DNA from: a virus | Strand: one strand, 5' to 3' | DNA length: 34,046 nucleotides | Virus record (IMG/VR): IMGVR_UViG_3300032288_002406 | Coordinates: 1 to 34,046 of that record | Shown: piece by piece, positions 6,883 to 16,169 of the stretch | Position numbering within the stretch: the stretch's first letter is position 1 | How the letters are laid out: every line of letters starts with the position of its first letter | Made by a program: the position numbers and the translations under genes | Notes under the pieces: generated by a model | Databases searched by the model: none | What the model saw: the letters and a program-made list of their open reading frames with translations, nothing else | What the model was told of the DNA's origin: nothing

Positions 6883-9800
6883 TTATAAAGTTGCGTTAAT
6901 TCTTAGTTTATTCCCTTCAGCTAAATCCCGTGCTATATCATCACTAACAACGTATGCCTGTAAACGGTCTATCCTTGAGTTTATAGCATCAGTCTTTGAA
7001 TCTAACATAGCTAATATATTATTCACATCGCTTGAAGCCTGACTAATTGACATTGGTGCGGATATTGGCGGAACAATTCCACCATCCGCAAATCCTTTGA
7101 TTCCTATCTTTCTGAATGTAGGCGAACCACCTAACATAGCTTGTTGACGTTGGTTTAAAACAACTTCACCACGTTTAACATAGGCAAGAACATTGTCCCC
7201 ATTTGAACGGGTCGGAATGTTTTGTTTTTGATTAATACGTTCTCCAGTTACAACCCCACCTTGTGCAAGTGGTTGAGCGGTAATAGTTGCTATTTGTGCT
7301 GCTGCTGCTATACCTGTTGGAATAGCTGCAAGTAAATTAGCTGGGAAAGGTACTGAAGCCAATGCCCTTTGAACCGCTAAAGCACCTTGTATGATAGCTT
7401 GAATGATTGCTATTTTTTTGTCTTGCTTTGCTGCTTTTAACCGTATTGCCTCTGCCTCTTCTTGTTGTTGTTTTAATAAAGCCTTTTGACTTTCAATGTC
7501 TTTTTCAATTCTTTTTTTCCTTAATCCAGATGCTTTTTCAGCCTTTGCCTCAAGTTCAGCTATATTGTTTTCCGTATTGGTTATTTGTTCATTTATTGCT
7601 TCTGCCTCCTTTTCTGCCCTTGCTTGTTGGAAAGTAGAAATAATATCAGTAACCGATAAAATAGATTCACCAATAGCATCTATTAACTTTTGATTATTTT
7701 CCTTTTTTTCTTTTAATTTTTGTTCATCAAGGTCTTTTAGTTTTTTATCAGCTTCTTCTTGTTTTTTTATATTTTCTTGAGTTTCTTTTTCAATTTCATC
7801 AAAGTTTTTTCGATATATATTAACTTCTTCGTTAGACAAACTTTTTTTAGCATTTAAAAAATTAGCTTCAACGTTTTGTCTTTCTACAATTAAGTTATCA
7901 AATTGGGTTGTACCTTCTTTTTCAAGTGCTAATAAATCATTAATTCTTTTTATTTCTGCATTGTAATCCTCATCTAATATTTGTCTACGTCTGGTTATTT
8001 TATCAATTTCATCTTCAATATTTATTTCCTTTGCCCTTGCTAAATTTATTACAGATTGAGCAACTTTATAATTTTGGTTAATTTCTTCAATTGCATCTTG
8101 TTTTTTCTTTTCAGCATTTAATCCAAGTATTTCGTTTTGAGTCTCAATAGATTTTTTTACTTGTTCATTTACTGCACTAAGTTTAATACCTATTTCTTTT
8201 TGTGCCTGTGAACCGACAACGGCTTCGCCAAACGATTTTTGGAGTTTACTTTGTTCTTGTTGTAACTTAGCTAATGAACCATCAACAAATGCTTTAATTA
8301 AATTTTCACCGCCTTTCTTTCCTGATTCCTTTGGATTAAACTTTTCTAATTCTTTTTCAAGTTGCTTTATTTCCGATTCAACCTTTTTAAATTCTGGAGT
8401 ACCAAAGACAATAGATTTCCTTTTCTTTTTCTTAGCTTCCAATTCCTTTTGTAATCCATCTTCTGTTTGAAGTAAAGATTCTTTTAATAATTTTGCTTTT
8501 TCCTTTTCTTTATTTAAATCTGATTCCCTTTGAATCATTTCTTGATTTTCCCTTTTCTTCCATGCTTCACTACCAACCTTTAATATTTCTTCGCCCTGTT
8601 TTTTTGTCTCACTTTTTTTTAAAACACCTTGAGCAACCAATCTTTCAAAATCTTCTTGACTTGCTCTTTGTTGTGCATCTTTTACTCTTTTTACATATTC
8701 TTCATTTATGCCAAACAATTCAGAAAAACTTTTTCCAACTGCATTTAATATTCCAATAAATGTATCAGTTATAAATAAACCAATGCTTTTTAAACCATTT
8801 AAAAATTCCTTTCTTGATATTTCTGCATCAATAACAGTTTGAGAATACTTTGCCGTTTCTTCATTTAAATCCTGAGTAACTTTTATATTTCTTTCAAGTT
8901 GCTTTTGTAATTCTGTTTCAGCGCCAAATAAATTATCTGTATTATTTAAAACATCTCCAAGGGTTAGTACATACGCTCCAGCGTCTTCACCAGCACCAAC
9001 AAATAAAGTAGAAATCAGCCTTTGTAAATCGACTGAATTTACACCTGTTTCTTTTATTTCTTTTGTTACAAGTTGCAAAGCTTCACCACTTGTGATGCTT
9101 CCGTTTTTTATGTTTTGAAATAAATTGGTTGTAAATTCTTCGCCAAATGCACCTATTAAAGCATCCCTTGAGGAATTACTTTGGTCTCTTACTTGTGTGC
9201 CAAATTCCTTTATTGCATCTAAGGCTTTATCTGAAAATACTCCCTTATTTGCTGAATCGATTGAAACGGCTAAAAATTCTTCAATGCCTATTCCAGCAAG
9301 TTTAAATTGAGCGGGATATTCTTTTAACTCTTGTAAAAATTCACCTTGAGCGTCTGCGCCTTTTAAAAATCCAGACTGAATAGTATCAAATGCTTTTTCA
9401 AAAGGTACGCCAAATTCCTTAACCAATACATTAGCCGCAACTGCAACCTCATCCGCGCTAACCTTAAATATTTCTCCAATGGTTTGAGCCCTTACCGCAA
9501 CTTCGTCTAAGTTCTCAGCCGCAACGCCAAAGTTTTCAAGTTGTAATTTAAGGTCAAATATTGCTCTTGCTGATTGGCTTACCTCTTCAATAATAGCACT
9601 TATACCACTAAACGCCGTCAATGCTAAACCAATGCCACCAAGTCCTATATTTGCAACTCCCGTAGTTTTACCAAGATTTGCAAAGCCACTTGACAAGTCT
9701 CCAACTAAACCCGTTACGTTTCCAATTGTACCCCCCAACTTTGGGAAAAAGTTTGATAACGCTTCCGTATAACCTCCAACGTTTCTTTGAAATTGTCCAA

Positions 9801-10206
9801 CTGTGGCGTCAATGCCCTTTAGCTTTTTGTCTAAAGCATTAATTGATACGAGTAAATCTTTAGCCTCTTGACTTGTATCTTGTTCGGCTGCTGCTAAATC
9901 CTTGTATCTATTCCTTTGGTCGTTTAACTCCTTACTTAACTTACGGTATGCCCCATTGGCTTTATCAATGCCTGTTATCTCCTCATTCCTTGTCTTTATT
10001 TGTTCCCTTGTTACCTTAGTAACTTCCATTTGTGCTGCCTTCAGGTCAATCAACTTGCTTTCAAGTTTCTTCAACTCCTGAACATCAGACGTCTTTTTTA
10101 TTTCCTCATTAACTTGAGCAATTGCCCTTTTTAACTCAGTTGCCGTTTCGACCGTTTTTCCTAAACCGTCTATGACTATTTCAAAACCAATTACTTTATT
10201 TGCCAT
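6883..10206 (-). CDS. Tail tape-measure protein
   Basis: At 1107 residues it is the second largest product of the virion block and has the hallmark pattern: an N-terminal coiled coil (KRAIAQVNEEIKKT, LESKLIDLKAAQ), hydrophobic patches near residues 160-200 (IGLGGIGLALTAFSGISAI), a central region with an IGEIFKVSADEVAVAANV-like tape-measure domain, long K/E-rich coiled coils (about 550-900), and a Gly/Ala-rich hydrophobic stretch (AAIPTGIAAAAQIATITAQ) followed by QGGVVTGERINQ near the end. The tape measure sets tail length and travels with DNA into the host. A tail roughly 160 nm long would follow from the usual 0.15 nm per residue rule. The upstream 808-residue gene overlaps by one base. Confidence 0.92.
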   Translation of the reverse strand: MANKVIGFEIVIDGLGKTVETATELKRAIAQVNEEIKKTSDVQELKKLESKLIDLKAAQMEVTKVTREQIKTRNEEITGIDKANGAYRKLSKELNDQRNRYKDLAAAEQDTSQEAKDLLVSINALDKKLKGIDATVGQFQRNVGGYTEALSNFFPKLGGTIGNVTGLVGDLSSGFANLGKTTGVANIGLGGIGLALTAFSGISAIIEEVSQSARAIFDLKLQLENFGVAAENLDEVAVRAQTIGEIFKVSADEVAVAANVLVKEFGVPFEKAFDTIQSGFLKGADAQGEFLQELKEYPAQFKLAGIGIEEFLAVSIDSANKGVFSDKALDAIKEFGTQVRDQSNSSRDALIGAFGEEFTTNLFQNIKNGSITSGEALQLVTKEIKETGVNSVDLQRLISTLFVGAGEDAGAYVLTLGDVLNNTDNLFGAETELQKQLERNIKVTQDLNEETAKYSQTVIDAEISRKEFLNGLKSIGLFITDTFIGILNAVGKSFSELFGINEEYVKRVKDAQQRASQEDFERLVAQGVLKKSETKKQGEEILKVGSEAWKKRENQEMIQRESDLNKEKEKAKLLKESLLQTEDGLQKELEAKKKKRKSIVFGTPEFKKVESEIKQLEKELEKFNPKESGKKGGENLIKAFVDGSLAKLQQEQSKLQKSFGEAVVGSQAQKEIGIKLSAVNEQVKKSIETQNEILGLNAEKKKQDAIEEINQNYKVAQSVINLARAKEINIEDEIDKITRRRQILDEDYNAEIKRINDLLALEKEGTTQFDNLIVERQNVEANFLNAKKSLSNEEVNIYRKNFDEIEKETQENIKKQEEADKKLKDLDEQKLKEKKENNQKLIDAIGESILSVTDIISTFQQARAEKEAEAINEQITNTENNIAELEAKAEKASGLRKKRIEKDIESQKALLKQQQEEAEAIRLKAAKQDKKIAIIQAIIQGALAVQRALASVPFPANLLAAIPTGIAAAAQIATITAQPLAQGGVVTGERINQKQNIPTRSNGDNVLAYVKRGEVVLNQRQQAMLGGSPTFRKIGIKGFADGGIVPPISAPMSISQASSDVNNILAMLDSKTDAINSRIDRLQAYVVSDDIARDLAEGNKLRINATL

Positions 10207-12632
10207 TATCCTTTAGTTACTCCGTTTATAATTACTTCATAATTTGAACCATCATAATGCGTATTTGAATCAATTGTTACTTTTGAACCTGAAATCGTAT
10301 ATTGAACAGAAGGTAATAATTTTTGACCGTTCTGGAAAACTAAAACGTTTGCACTTTGAATGCTTACTTGTGTTATTCCTGAATTAATTGGTAAATCTAA
10401 AACATTGGTATTTGAATTAAGAAAAGGATTGTAAGATAGTTGAATATTTACCGTTGCCCCACTTGCTCCAACCAAACCTGAACCTGAACCAGTTACCGTA
10501 CCACTTTGAGGACTTGCACCAGCCAAAGTAATGGTATTAACTACCTTTGTCAAATCTGTTGTATTTGGTTTTTCATCGTATAATAGAACCGTCTTTGCTG
10601 GTCGTTTGCTTTTAGGGTTATATTCAAGTTCTTGAATAATAAACTTTCCTGAACCTATCAACCCCTTGCGTCTAAAGGAAATATTTGTTATATCCGAATT
10701 ATCCCATTTGGCAAATGTCGTATAAAGTTTGCCTAACTCTATCCTTTTATACGTTTGCAAATGGAATGTCTTAAAAACCCCTTGCATCACATTGGAATAA
10801 TTTGTCACCTCATCTGAAAAAGATAAGTTGAAATCTGTACCACTCGGGTCGTTGTAATTTACCATGAAGGCTGCTGGAAAATCGAAAGCACTTGAAGCAC
10901 TTGACGTGTCATCATAAAGCCTTATATACCCATCATAACCGTTTCGTCTTCCAGCATAATAAAGCAATCGAGGTGCTAAATTGTAGTTAGGCTCAGCGTC
11001 TGTGACGGTGTTATAATCATCACCAAAGACTAAAGGCATTTGCGCCCCGTATGTACCACCTGAAGTAATGGCAACATCGTTTATATGTATTGCTTTAGCA
11101 AAAAATTTCGTATATATAAACTCAACACCGTTTTCAAATCTATCCGTTGGGAAATTGTAGCCTCCTGAATAGATATTTACCCCTCGCCTTGCCTCTTCTT
11201 TGTTTGTAGTATCATCATCTGTTGCGTATGCTAAAATTTGACTTGATTTGTAGCCATCCAATATTTGAAATTCAGAATCTTCTAACTGTCTGGTATTTAA
11301 ATCATATAAATCTGTGTCTTTAAAGAACCCTGTAAACGTGGTTAACGTACCTACTCCAGTTGCATCAGCCTTATATCTTACGGTATACTCATCCTTAGGG
11401 TATGCGTAAACCTGTTTACTTTGTACATCTGTCTCCCATGAAAGATTAAAAATGGTTGTAAGGTCTGCAATAACATCACGGACATACCATGTAATAGGAA
11501 TAACATATTGTAAATCAAATGTTTTTCCAGCCTCAAATATTGCTTTACTACCTATAATTTCTATTGAGCCATTTAAACCCATAAGAAAACCAGTATTATT
11601 ATGTTTTACCACAAATCGTACTAAATCACCTTCAACTAAATCAGTTATAAATTCAATAATTATAGAATCATTAAAATTTGGTTCTTGTCCAAAGTCTTCA
11701 CCTTCTTCAAATACTCCATTTATTTCCCAACCTACTAATATTTCAGCAGTTGGTGTTGGTATAATAATAGTAGTGCCAATATTTAATTCTGCTTTTAAAG
11801 TATAAGTAGCCGTAATTGGCACGGTATAAACTCCACTTACATAATTACCACCCGTGTCAAAGTTTGGGGATGTTGTTTTGTCTGTAAATGTTATAAGAAC
11901 AGGTGAAGGATTAGTTATATCATCTATTAAAGCTGGACTTGGAGATGATGCTTTTAAATTTACAAAGTCTTTTAAATAGTCAGCTGAAATATTTAAAGGA
12001 ATAGGTATTACTAAACGGTTAAAAGGGTCGGTTTTAAAAATACTGTTTACTTGATAACCGTAAGTTGCAAAGGCTTTGTCTATGATTTGCCAAATAAATA
12101 AGGCTGGAGTCATTTCATTAACCTTAACACTATCCGTGTTTGCCCATGCTTTCCATTTCATTAAAATGTAGCAGTATTCATCAGTCGTAACGTCAAAGTA
12201 TTTTTTTACCTCCGTGCTGCTAACCTCCAACAAATCCCAACCTAAATCCTTAACCAATGTATTTCCTACATCGGCAAACCAGTCGGCATTATTACCTATC
12301 AACGATAACTTAAAATCCTTACCTTGAAACCCTGAATTTATAGCGTTAATCGCCCCAGAATCAACCCGACCTTTGCCAACTAAAATAGGTATTCCATTTG
12401 CCTCAAGTCTTGCGTCAAACAATTTATATGCATCTGTAACCACGCTACCAACTTCCTGAATGTTTTCAAAGATTTCTACATTCGTTTTGGTTGCTGGTAC
12501 TTTTATATTCCTCTTTGAATGTGCGCCTTTTATATTTCCTAAGTCAATAGCCTCAATAGAATAGTTTACCGTGACGTTTGTTTCGTCTTGGTCAATGTCA
12601 ACTTCCTGATTATTTACAAATAATTTTATCAT
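10206..12632 (-). CDS. Large tail protein (distal-tail/baseplate type of Bacteroidota phages)
   Basis: 808 residues, ending on the base where the tape measure starts. The first part (MIKLFVNNQEVDID, then IDLGNIKGAHSKRNIKVPATKTN) is the opening of a tail protein common in Bacteroidota phages and prophages, where an 'insertion into a template' pattern of ligand-free strands is followed by a large beta-rich body. Later segments (FDTGGNYVSGVYTVPITATYTLKAEL and VNIQLSYNPFLNSN, shortened) suggest beta-sandwich or carbohydrate-binding-like modules, and the end has a short beta domain with VSIQSANVLVFQNGQKLLPS. Distal-tail or hub function is inferred. It precedes the tape measure instead of following it, in line with the reversed order of the block. 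A TACCTTTG -7 match (12655-12662, minus) lies 23 nt upstream. Confidence 0.65.
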   Translation of the reverse strand: MIKLFVNNQEVDIDQDETNVTVNYSIEAIDLGNIKGAHSKRNIKVPATKTNVEIFENIQEVGSVVTDAYKLFDARLEANGIPILVGKGRVDSGAINAINSGFQGKDFKLSLIGNNADWFADVGNTLVKDLGWDLLEVSSTEVKKYFDVTTDEYCYILMKWKAWANTDSVKVNEMTPALFIWQIIDKAFATYGYQVNSIFKTDPFNRLVIPIPLNISADYLKDFVNLKASSPSPALIDDITNPSPVLITFTDKTTSPNFDTGGNYVSGVYTVPITATYTLKAELNIGTTIIIPTPTAEILVGWEINGVFEEGEDFGQEPNFNDSIIIEFITDLVEGDLVRFVVKHNNTGFLMGLNGSIEIIGSKAIFEAGKTFDLQYVIPITWYVRDVIADLTTIFNLSWETDVQSKQVYAYPKDEYTVRYKADATGVGTLTTFTGFFKDTDLYDLNTRQLEDSEFQILDGYKSSQILAYATDDDTTNKEEARRGVNIYSGGYNFPTDRFENGVEFIYTKFFAKAIHINDVAITSGGTYGAQMPLVFGDDYNTVTDAEPNYNLAPRLLYYAGRRNGYDGYIRLYDDTSSASSAFDFPAAFMVNYNDPSGTDFNLSFSDEVTNYSNVMQGVFKTFHLQTYKRIELGKLYTTFAKWDNSDITNISFRRKGLIGSGKFIIQELEYNPKSKRPAKTVLLYDEKPNTTDLTKVVNTITLAGASPQSGTVTGSGSGLVGASGATVNIQLSYNPFLNSNTNVLDLPINSGITQVSIQSANVLVFQNGQKLLPSVQYTISGSKVTIDSNTHYDGSNYEVIINGVTKG

Positions 12633-13834
12633 AGTTGACTAATTGGTTTATTTGCAAAGGTAAGTTTTAGGGATATATCTACAAAAGGTGTACGGTTATT
12701 TGCCGTATTGATTGTTTGATTCTCCACGACAACCGAAACGTACTTGTTATCTAAGATAACGTAAACCTCAGGCGATGAAATCAAGGTGCTAATATAATCC
12801 GCTTGTTCAGGTGTTACACTTGCGGAAACTACAATTGATTTATTAACTCTTGTATCATTTCGTATTAATTGTTTATCGTAGCTATTCGATTTAGCTGAAC
12901 CTCCAGCTACGTTCCATTTTTGGGAAAGGTTAATGATATCCCCTTCAACCTTTGTTTCTTCTTCAATTAATCCCTTAAAGACAAATGATTCAGCACCACC
13001 ATGAACCCCGAACCAATGTACTTCCACGTTATCGTTGCAATCTGGGTTTAAATTGATTCTTATCTGTTCGCTTAACCTTGTAAACGCTCCGTCGTATCTG
13101 CCAACCGAAACCTTATAATAATCGTAAGCTGTTGAACTTGTTGGAAAGTTGCCAACGTGAAATATTGCGGTTGTTCCGAAGATATTCTTAGCACCAAATG
13201 AAATCGTATATAGGCTATTATTAGCCGTACTATTAGCCATATCAACCACGGTGACCGAAGATGAACCTGACTTAGTAAAAAATTCAACTTCAGCAGAATT
13301 TACCCCTTTCCCTAAAAAGGACAAATACAAATTGCTATTCTCGTTTATTTCTCTTGCGTCGTTTAAGCCTGTAAGAAATTGGAAAGGATTTGCGGACGGT
13401 TGGTAAAATGTACCAAGATTATAAATATAGCCGTAAAAGTTGGCTGGTATTACATACCCCGTTGTACTTAGCTGTGGTGCTGTTGATGTGACTAAAAATC
13501 CACTTGAATTAATCGTCTCAGCATAGGCAGAACAATATAAGGACTTAATAACATCCGTATTTTCGGTTATGGTAAACGTTCCAAGCGAAGGGAAAACCGT
13601 TGTTTTTGAGCCTACAAACGGTGCTAATTCGCTTTGGACAAACGATTGAACGTTGGTATCAAATATAGATGCCGATGAATTACTACTTGTTTTAGATGCT
13701 TTAAACGTACCAGCCAATGAACCATCAACGTAAACCATTACTTTTTGCTGAACGGTTGCCGTTGAATCCTCATTCCTAAACATAATAGGGTAAAGGCTAC
13801 TGGAAATGACATCAGGGTTTATCGTATAACTCAT
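12629..13834 (-). CDS. Tail-associated structural protein
   Basis: 401 residues, overlapping its upstream neighbour and the 808-residue gene by 4 nt each. It is Ser/Thr/Asn-rich and almost wholly beta in pattern: a first domain with MVYVDGSLAGTFKASKTS, a middle with YVIPANFYGYIYNLGTFYQ, and a C-terminal domain with EVYVILDNKYVSVVVENQT and PFVDISLKLTFANKPI. The last segment resembles the closing strands of distal-tail-type domains in Bacteroidota phages. A role in the tail tip alongside the 808-residue protein is likely. No enzymatic residue pattern is apparent and no closer family can be named. Confidence 0.55.
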   Translation of the reverse strand: MSYTINPDVISSSLYPIMFRNEDSTATVQQKVMVYVDGSLAGTFKASKTSSNSSASIFDTNVQSFVQSELAPFVGSKTTVFPSLGTFTITENTDVIKSLYCSAYAETINSSGFLVTSTAPQLSTTGYVIPANFYGYIYNLGTFYQPSANPFQFLTGLNDAREINENSNLYLSFLGKGVNSAEVEFFTKSGSSSVTVVDMANSTANNSLYTISFGAKNIFGTTAIFHVGNFPTSSTAYDYYKVSVGRYDGAFTRLSEQIRINLNPDCNDNVEVHWFGVHGGAESFVFKGLIEEETKVEGDIINLSQKWNVAGGSAKSNSYDKQLIRNDTRVNKSIVVSASVTPEQADYISTLISSPEVYVILDNKYVSVVVENQTINTANNRTPFVDISLKLTFANKPISQL

Positions 13835-14352
13835 CGATTCAATATTGATTTGTAAAAATTCATAATCGTTAATTCGATTGAGTATATAATACTTCTTTCG
13901 ATTAACTTCAATAAATCAGGCTCAACCTTTGCCAAAGCCGTTTCGAGAAACCCAGTACGTTTACCAGTACTTGAATACTTAACGACACTATTTTTAGTTG
14001 GCATTCCCTCTTTCTTGTGTTTAGACGCAATAGCAAAGGCAATTGATTTAGCTTCTTTATCACTTGCACCCATTCGCATTTTAGCGTATTTTATTAATCC
14101 TTTAATATATTCACTTTCTTTTCTACCACTATTTGGATAATAAGGAATTTTATTTGCAGGTACTCCCTGATTATTTATCGCCATGTAATCAAGAACTAAA
14201 CCAGTTATCCTCAATTCATTAATTTGAAACTTTGTAACCGTTTCAATTTCTGAAATAGCCTTGCCTGAAAGGTTATGACCTTGCGCCTTCCATTCGTTTA
14301 CGACGGCTGTAATTGCCATCGTTGATATATCTTTGGCTAATTGGTCTAACAT
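13831..14352 (-). CDS. Tail completion/neck-like protein (gp10-like candidate)
   Basis: 173 residues, overlapping the 151-residue gene upstream by 7 nt and the 401-residue gene downstream by 4 nt. The protein is helical and basic, with IPYYPNSGRKESEYIKGL, MRMGASDKEAKSIAFAIASKHKK and a late STGKRTGFLETALAKVEPDLL segment. A late 'R..FL...l..v...l' element is typical of HK97 gp10-like tail completion proteins, which sit where tail joins head. Its pairing with a tail-terminator-like neighbour supports this. The likeness is partial, so the name is tentative. Confidence 0.5.
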   Translation of the reverse strand: MLDQLAKDISTMAITAVVNEWKAQGHNLSGKAISEIETVTKFQINELRITGLVLDYMAINNQGVPANKIPYYPNSGRKESEYIKGLIKYAKMRMGASDKEAKSIAFAIASKHKKEGMPTKNSVVKYSSTGKRTGFLETALAKVEPDLLKLIERSIIYSIELTIMNFYKSILNR

Positions 14353-14801
14353 TCGGATTTAACGTTTAATACGAAATCAGCCTGTACCGTAACAAGCCTT
14401 TGACTTGAGGTAAAGGAATCTAAAGTCATGGTAACCCCTTCGGCAATGTTACCCAACATTTTATTTGTGTTTATATCCAACATATATTTTTCAGCGTAAA
14501 TCAACAACTGTGACCATTTTTGTAACTGGGTATCATTGTTAGGGTTGCCGTCTTCATCATAACCTAAAAGGTCATCAAAAAATAAAGTTAATTGGTAGGT
14601 ATCTTTTCTTGTTATCGGGTTGTTTACTAAGGTTGGCACTTGAAAGAAAACACGTGGAAATAAATTTGTAGCATCTTCCCCCTCTTGTTCGTATATCTTT
14701 GACCTTGTTCTGTCTGATGCCCAGCCGAAAGAAAAACCGTTCAGACCGTTTATATTGTCGGTCGTGTCTCGCAGTAAGTCGGTTAGCTCTAATAAGGTCA
14801 T
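14346..14801 (-). CDS. Tail terminator-like protein
   Basis: 151 residues. Its ATG overlaps the TGA of the -1 frameshift extension of the upstream gene (ATGA, 14798-14801). It has an alternating pattern typical of tail terminator proteins: an N-terminal helix (LLELTDLLRDTTDN), a strand-turn unit with FPRVFFQVPTLVNNP, then TYQLTLFFDDLLGYDEDGNP, a long helix (LQKWSQLLIYAEKYMLDI) and a closing strand TVQADFVLNVKSEC. Tail terminators cap the tube and set its length with the tape measure. The general order agrees, but no signature residue is available, so the function is inferred. Confidence 0.5.
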   Translation of the reverse strand: MTLLELTDLLRDTTDNINGLNGFSFGWASDRTRSKIYEQEGEDATNLFPRVFFQVPTLVNNPITRKDTYQLTLFFDDLLGYDEDGNPNNDTQLQKWSQLLIYAEKYMLDINTNKMLGNIAEGVTMTLDSFTSSQRLVTVQADFVLNVKSEC

Positions 14802-15079
14802 TTCTTTGTTTTTTGTAATTCATTTATAAGGTTTTCTTCAGCTGCTTTACTCGCAAGGTATTGAAAGACGTCGTACAATTTTGCCTTTTCGCTTGACTCT
14901 AACGGTGTTAATCCATTTATATTGAACAATCCGCACTCAGCTATTTTCCTAATGGTCAAATACCAACCGTATTTATCGCTTAATTTTTGTGAGGCAGTGG
15001 AAGACTTTGAATCGCCTGTTGTAACATAGAGGTCTGCAAATCTAAGCTGTATTTCTCGCTTAACTTCGTCAAAAAAAAA
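14798..15079 (-). CDS. -1 frameshift extension of the 298-residue gene (candidate programmed frameshift)
   Basis: In the -1 frame the sequence reads FDEVKREIQLRFADLYVTTG, then ASQKLSDKYGWYLTIRKIAE and SSEKAKLYDVFQYLASKAAE, to a TGA at 14798-14800 that overlaps the next ATG. It has no start codon of its own; the nearest upstream -1-frame stop is 15086-15088, just before the slippery run, so the only way in is from the upstream gene. Zero-frame codons GGT TTT TTT TTG contain the heptamer T TTT TTT, a classic -1 slip site. The extension looks like genuine protein, helical, charged and without repeats. The alternative is a homopolymer error or a real one-base indel in the T run, which would make one long gene. 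Confidence 0.7.
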   Translation of the reverse strand, partial: FFFDEVKREIQLRFADLYVTTGDSKSSTASQKLSDKYGWYLTIRKIAECGLFNINGLTPLESSEKAKLYDVFQYLASKAAEENLINELQKTKK

Positions 15080-15876
15080 CCTACCTCATAACCCACTTGC
15101 AAAGGCAAATGTAAAAAGTCATTCATGTTTTTGTTAAAAACTTCCTCGTTATATTCCTCTCCATTCTCCCTAAGTAAAACCGATACCATTCTTAGTAATC
15201 CCTCTGCCTCATTGTTCATGACTTGCTTCCGTGCCTTATCAAACTGTGCTGCTTCAGCAAATTCAAGTAAGGTAGACTTTGCCATTAGCTTGTCTGGAAG
15301 AATGTAAACCTTACTATTAAATTCATATATCTGTTTGTATTTCAATTCCTCAGGCTTTGTCATGGCATTCAGAATCTTGTCAAACAAATACTTTAGATAT
15401 TTCAACTCCAGACTTTCCGCTACTTTGCCGTAACAAGCTGACAAAGGTATTTTGGTAAAGTAGTGAACGACATCTGCCATGTATGGATACTTTACCTCAC
15501 TTAGCCATAAGTCATCCATGATTTCAACCCGTGTAAGAAACTGGTCAACCAATTGGTTATACTGTTCAAGTAAGGAAGGTAGAAAACGACGTACATTGTC
15601 TTTCACTTCCTGAGTATCAATTATTACTTGGCATTCATGGATAATGCCTTCCTTTGATTGCTTTAAATCAACTTTCAACTTCTTTGCAAAGTGTTTTATC
15701 TTTTCATACACCTCTTCCATTTCCTGTTGAATTTTCAAGGCTTCCATTTCTACCACTGGATAACGTGGTATATAAACTTTTTGGAAATGAATAAACTCTT
15801 CAAGCGTTACATCGGCTGCCGTCTCTGGATAAAAGTAAGGTTCGTTCTGCCCTCTTAAATGGAATTGTACTTTCAT
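14980..15876 (-). CDS. Hypothetical tail-assembly-chaperone-like protein, zero-frame product
   Basis: 298 residues in the zero frame, overlapping the gene before it by 4 nt. It is helical and charged: an N-terminal ADVTLEEFIHFQKV, long helices up to residue 200 (MEEVYEKIKHFAKKLKVDL, LLEQYNQLVDQFLTRVEI) and a mid segment with YMADVVHYFTKIPLSACYGK. The family is not recognised. Near its 3' end the frame crosses nine T's (15071-15079). After that the zero frame runs only 30 more residues, LTKLSEKYSLDLQTS to HKN, while the -1 frame stays open for 91 codons to the next gene. A split of this kind is the hallmark of tail assembly chaperones (lambda G/GT), which are usually shorter than this. Expect a minor fusion product of about 359 residues. 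Confidence 0.7.
   Translation of the reverse strand: MKVQFHLRGQNEPYFYPETAADVTLEEFIHFQKVYIPRYPVVEMEALKIQQEMEEVYEKIKHFAKKLKVDLKQSKEGIIHECQVIIDTQEVKDNVRRFLPSLLEQYNQLVDQFLTRVEIMDDLWLSEVKYPYMADVVHYFTKIPLSACYGKVAESLELKYLKYLFDKILNAMTKPEELKYKQIYEFNSKVYILPDKLMAKSTLLEFAEAAQFDKARKQVMNNEAEGLLRMVSVLLRENGEEYNEEVFNKNMNDFLHLPLQVGYEVGFFLTKLSEKYSLDLQTSMLQQAIQSLPLPHKN
15071..15079 (-). other. T9 slippery site for -1 frameshifting
   Basis: Nine consecutive T's on the coding (minus) strand, read G GTT TTT TTT TTG, with TTT-TTT in the P and A sites. After slipping back one base the ribosome would read TTT then GAC. No clear downstream stem-loop or pseudoknot was identified by eye. Confidence 0.6.
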
Positions 15877-16169
15877 TTCTTGCCTCTGTTTTTCTTTGTT
15901 ACTGGTTCAGGTGCATTGTCCGCTATGATGCTGCTTGGTTCTTCTTGCTTGGTTATGATTTCGCTTGTCTTTAATTCGTGTTGGAAAATGGGTAAAGAAT
16001 CTGGACGGTTTAATTCCCTTCTTACTCCATTGCCTGTTACCCGTAAAGCCTTTTCAATATGGCTTCGTAACATTATGTATTTTCTTCTTTGCATAGGAAA
16101 ATCAATGATTCTTTCATTGATTGCCTCCAGCATTTTTAAAAGGTTTAAACCCATTTCTTTATCTGTCAT
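15873..16169 (-). CDS. Small charged protein, function unknown
   Basis: 98 residues, overlapping the next gene by 4 nt and touching the gene before by one base. The first 55 residues form one long amphipathic helix (MGLNLLKMLEAINERIIDF, then MQRRKYIMLRSHIEKALRV). The tail (about 40 residues) is disordered, rich in P, E and K, ending VTKKNRGKK. No domain is recognised. Position between terminase and the frameshift gene suggests a small packaging or tail assembly helper, which is inference. Confidence 0.6.
   Translation of the reverse strand: MTDKEMGLNLLKMLEAINERIIDFPMQRRKYIMLRSHIEKALRVTGNGVRRELNRPDSLPIFQHELKTSEIITKQEEPSSIIADNAPEPVTKKNRGKK

Noticed and set aside
11452-11805. A 117-codon plus-strand open frame in the 808-residue gene
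   Set aside because: Antisense shadow of a well-supported tail gene, no domain and no leader.
14575-14823. An 82-codon minus-strand open frame overlapping the tail terminator-like gene
   Set aside because: Arg-rich shadow; the -1 extension and the terminator-like gene explain the region.
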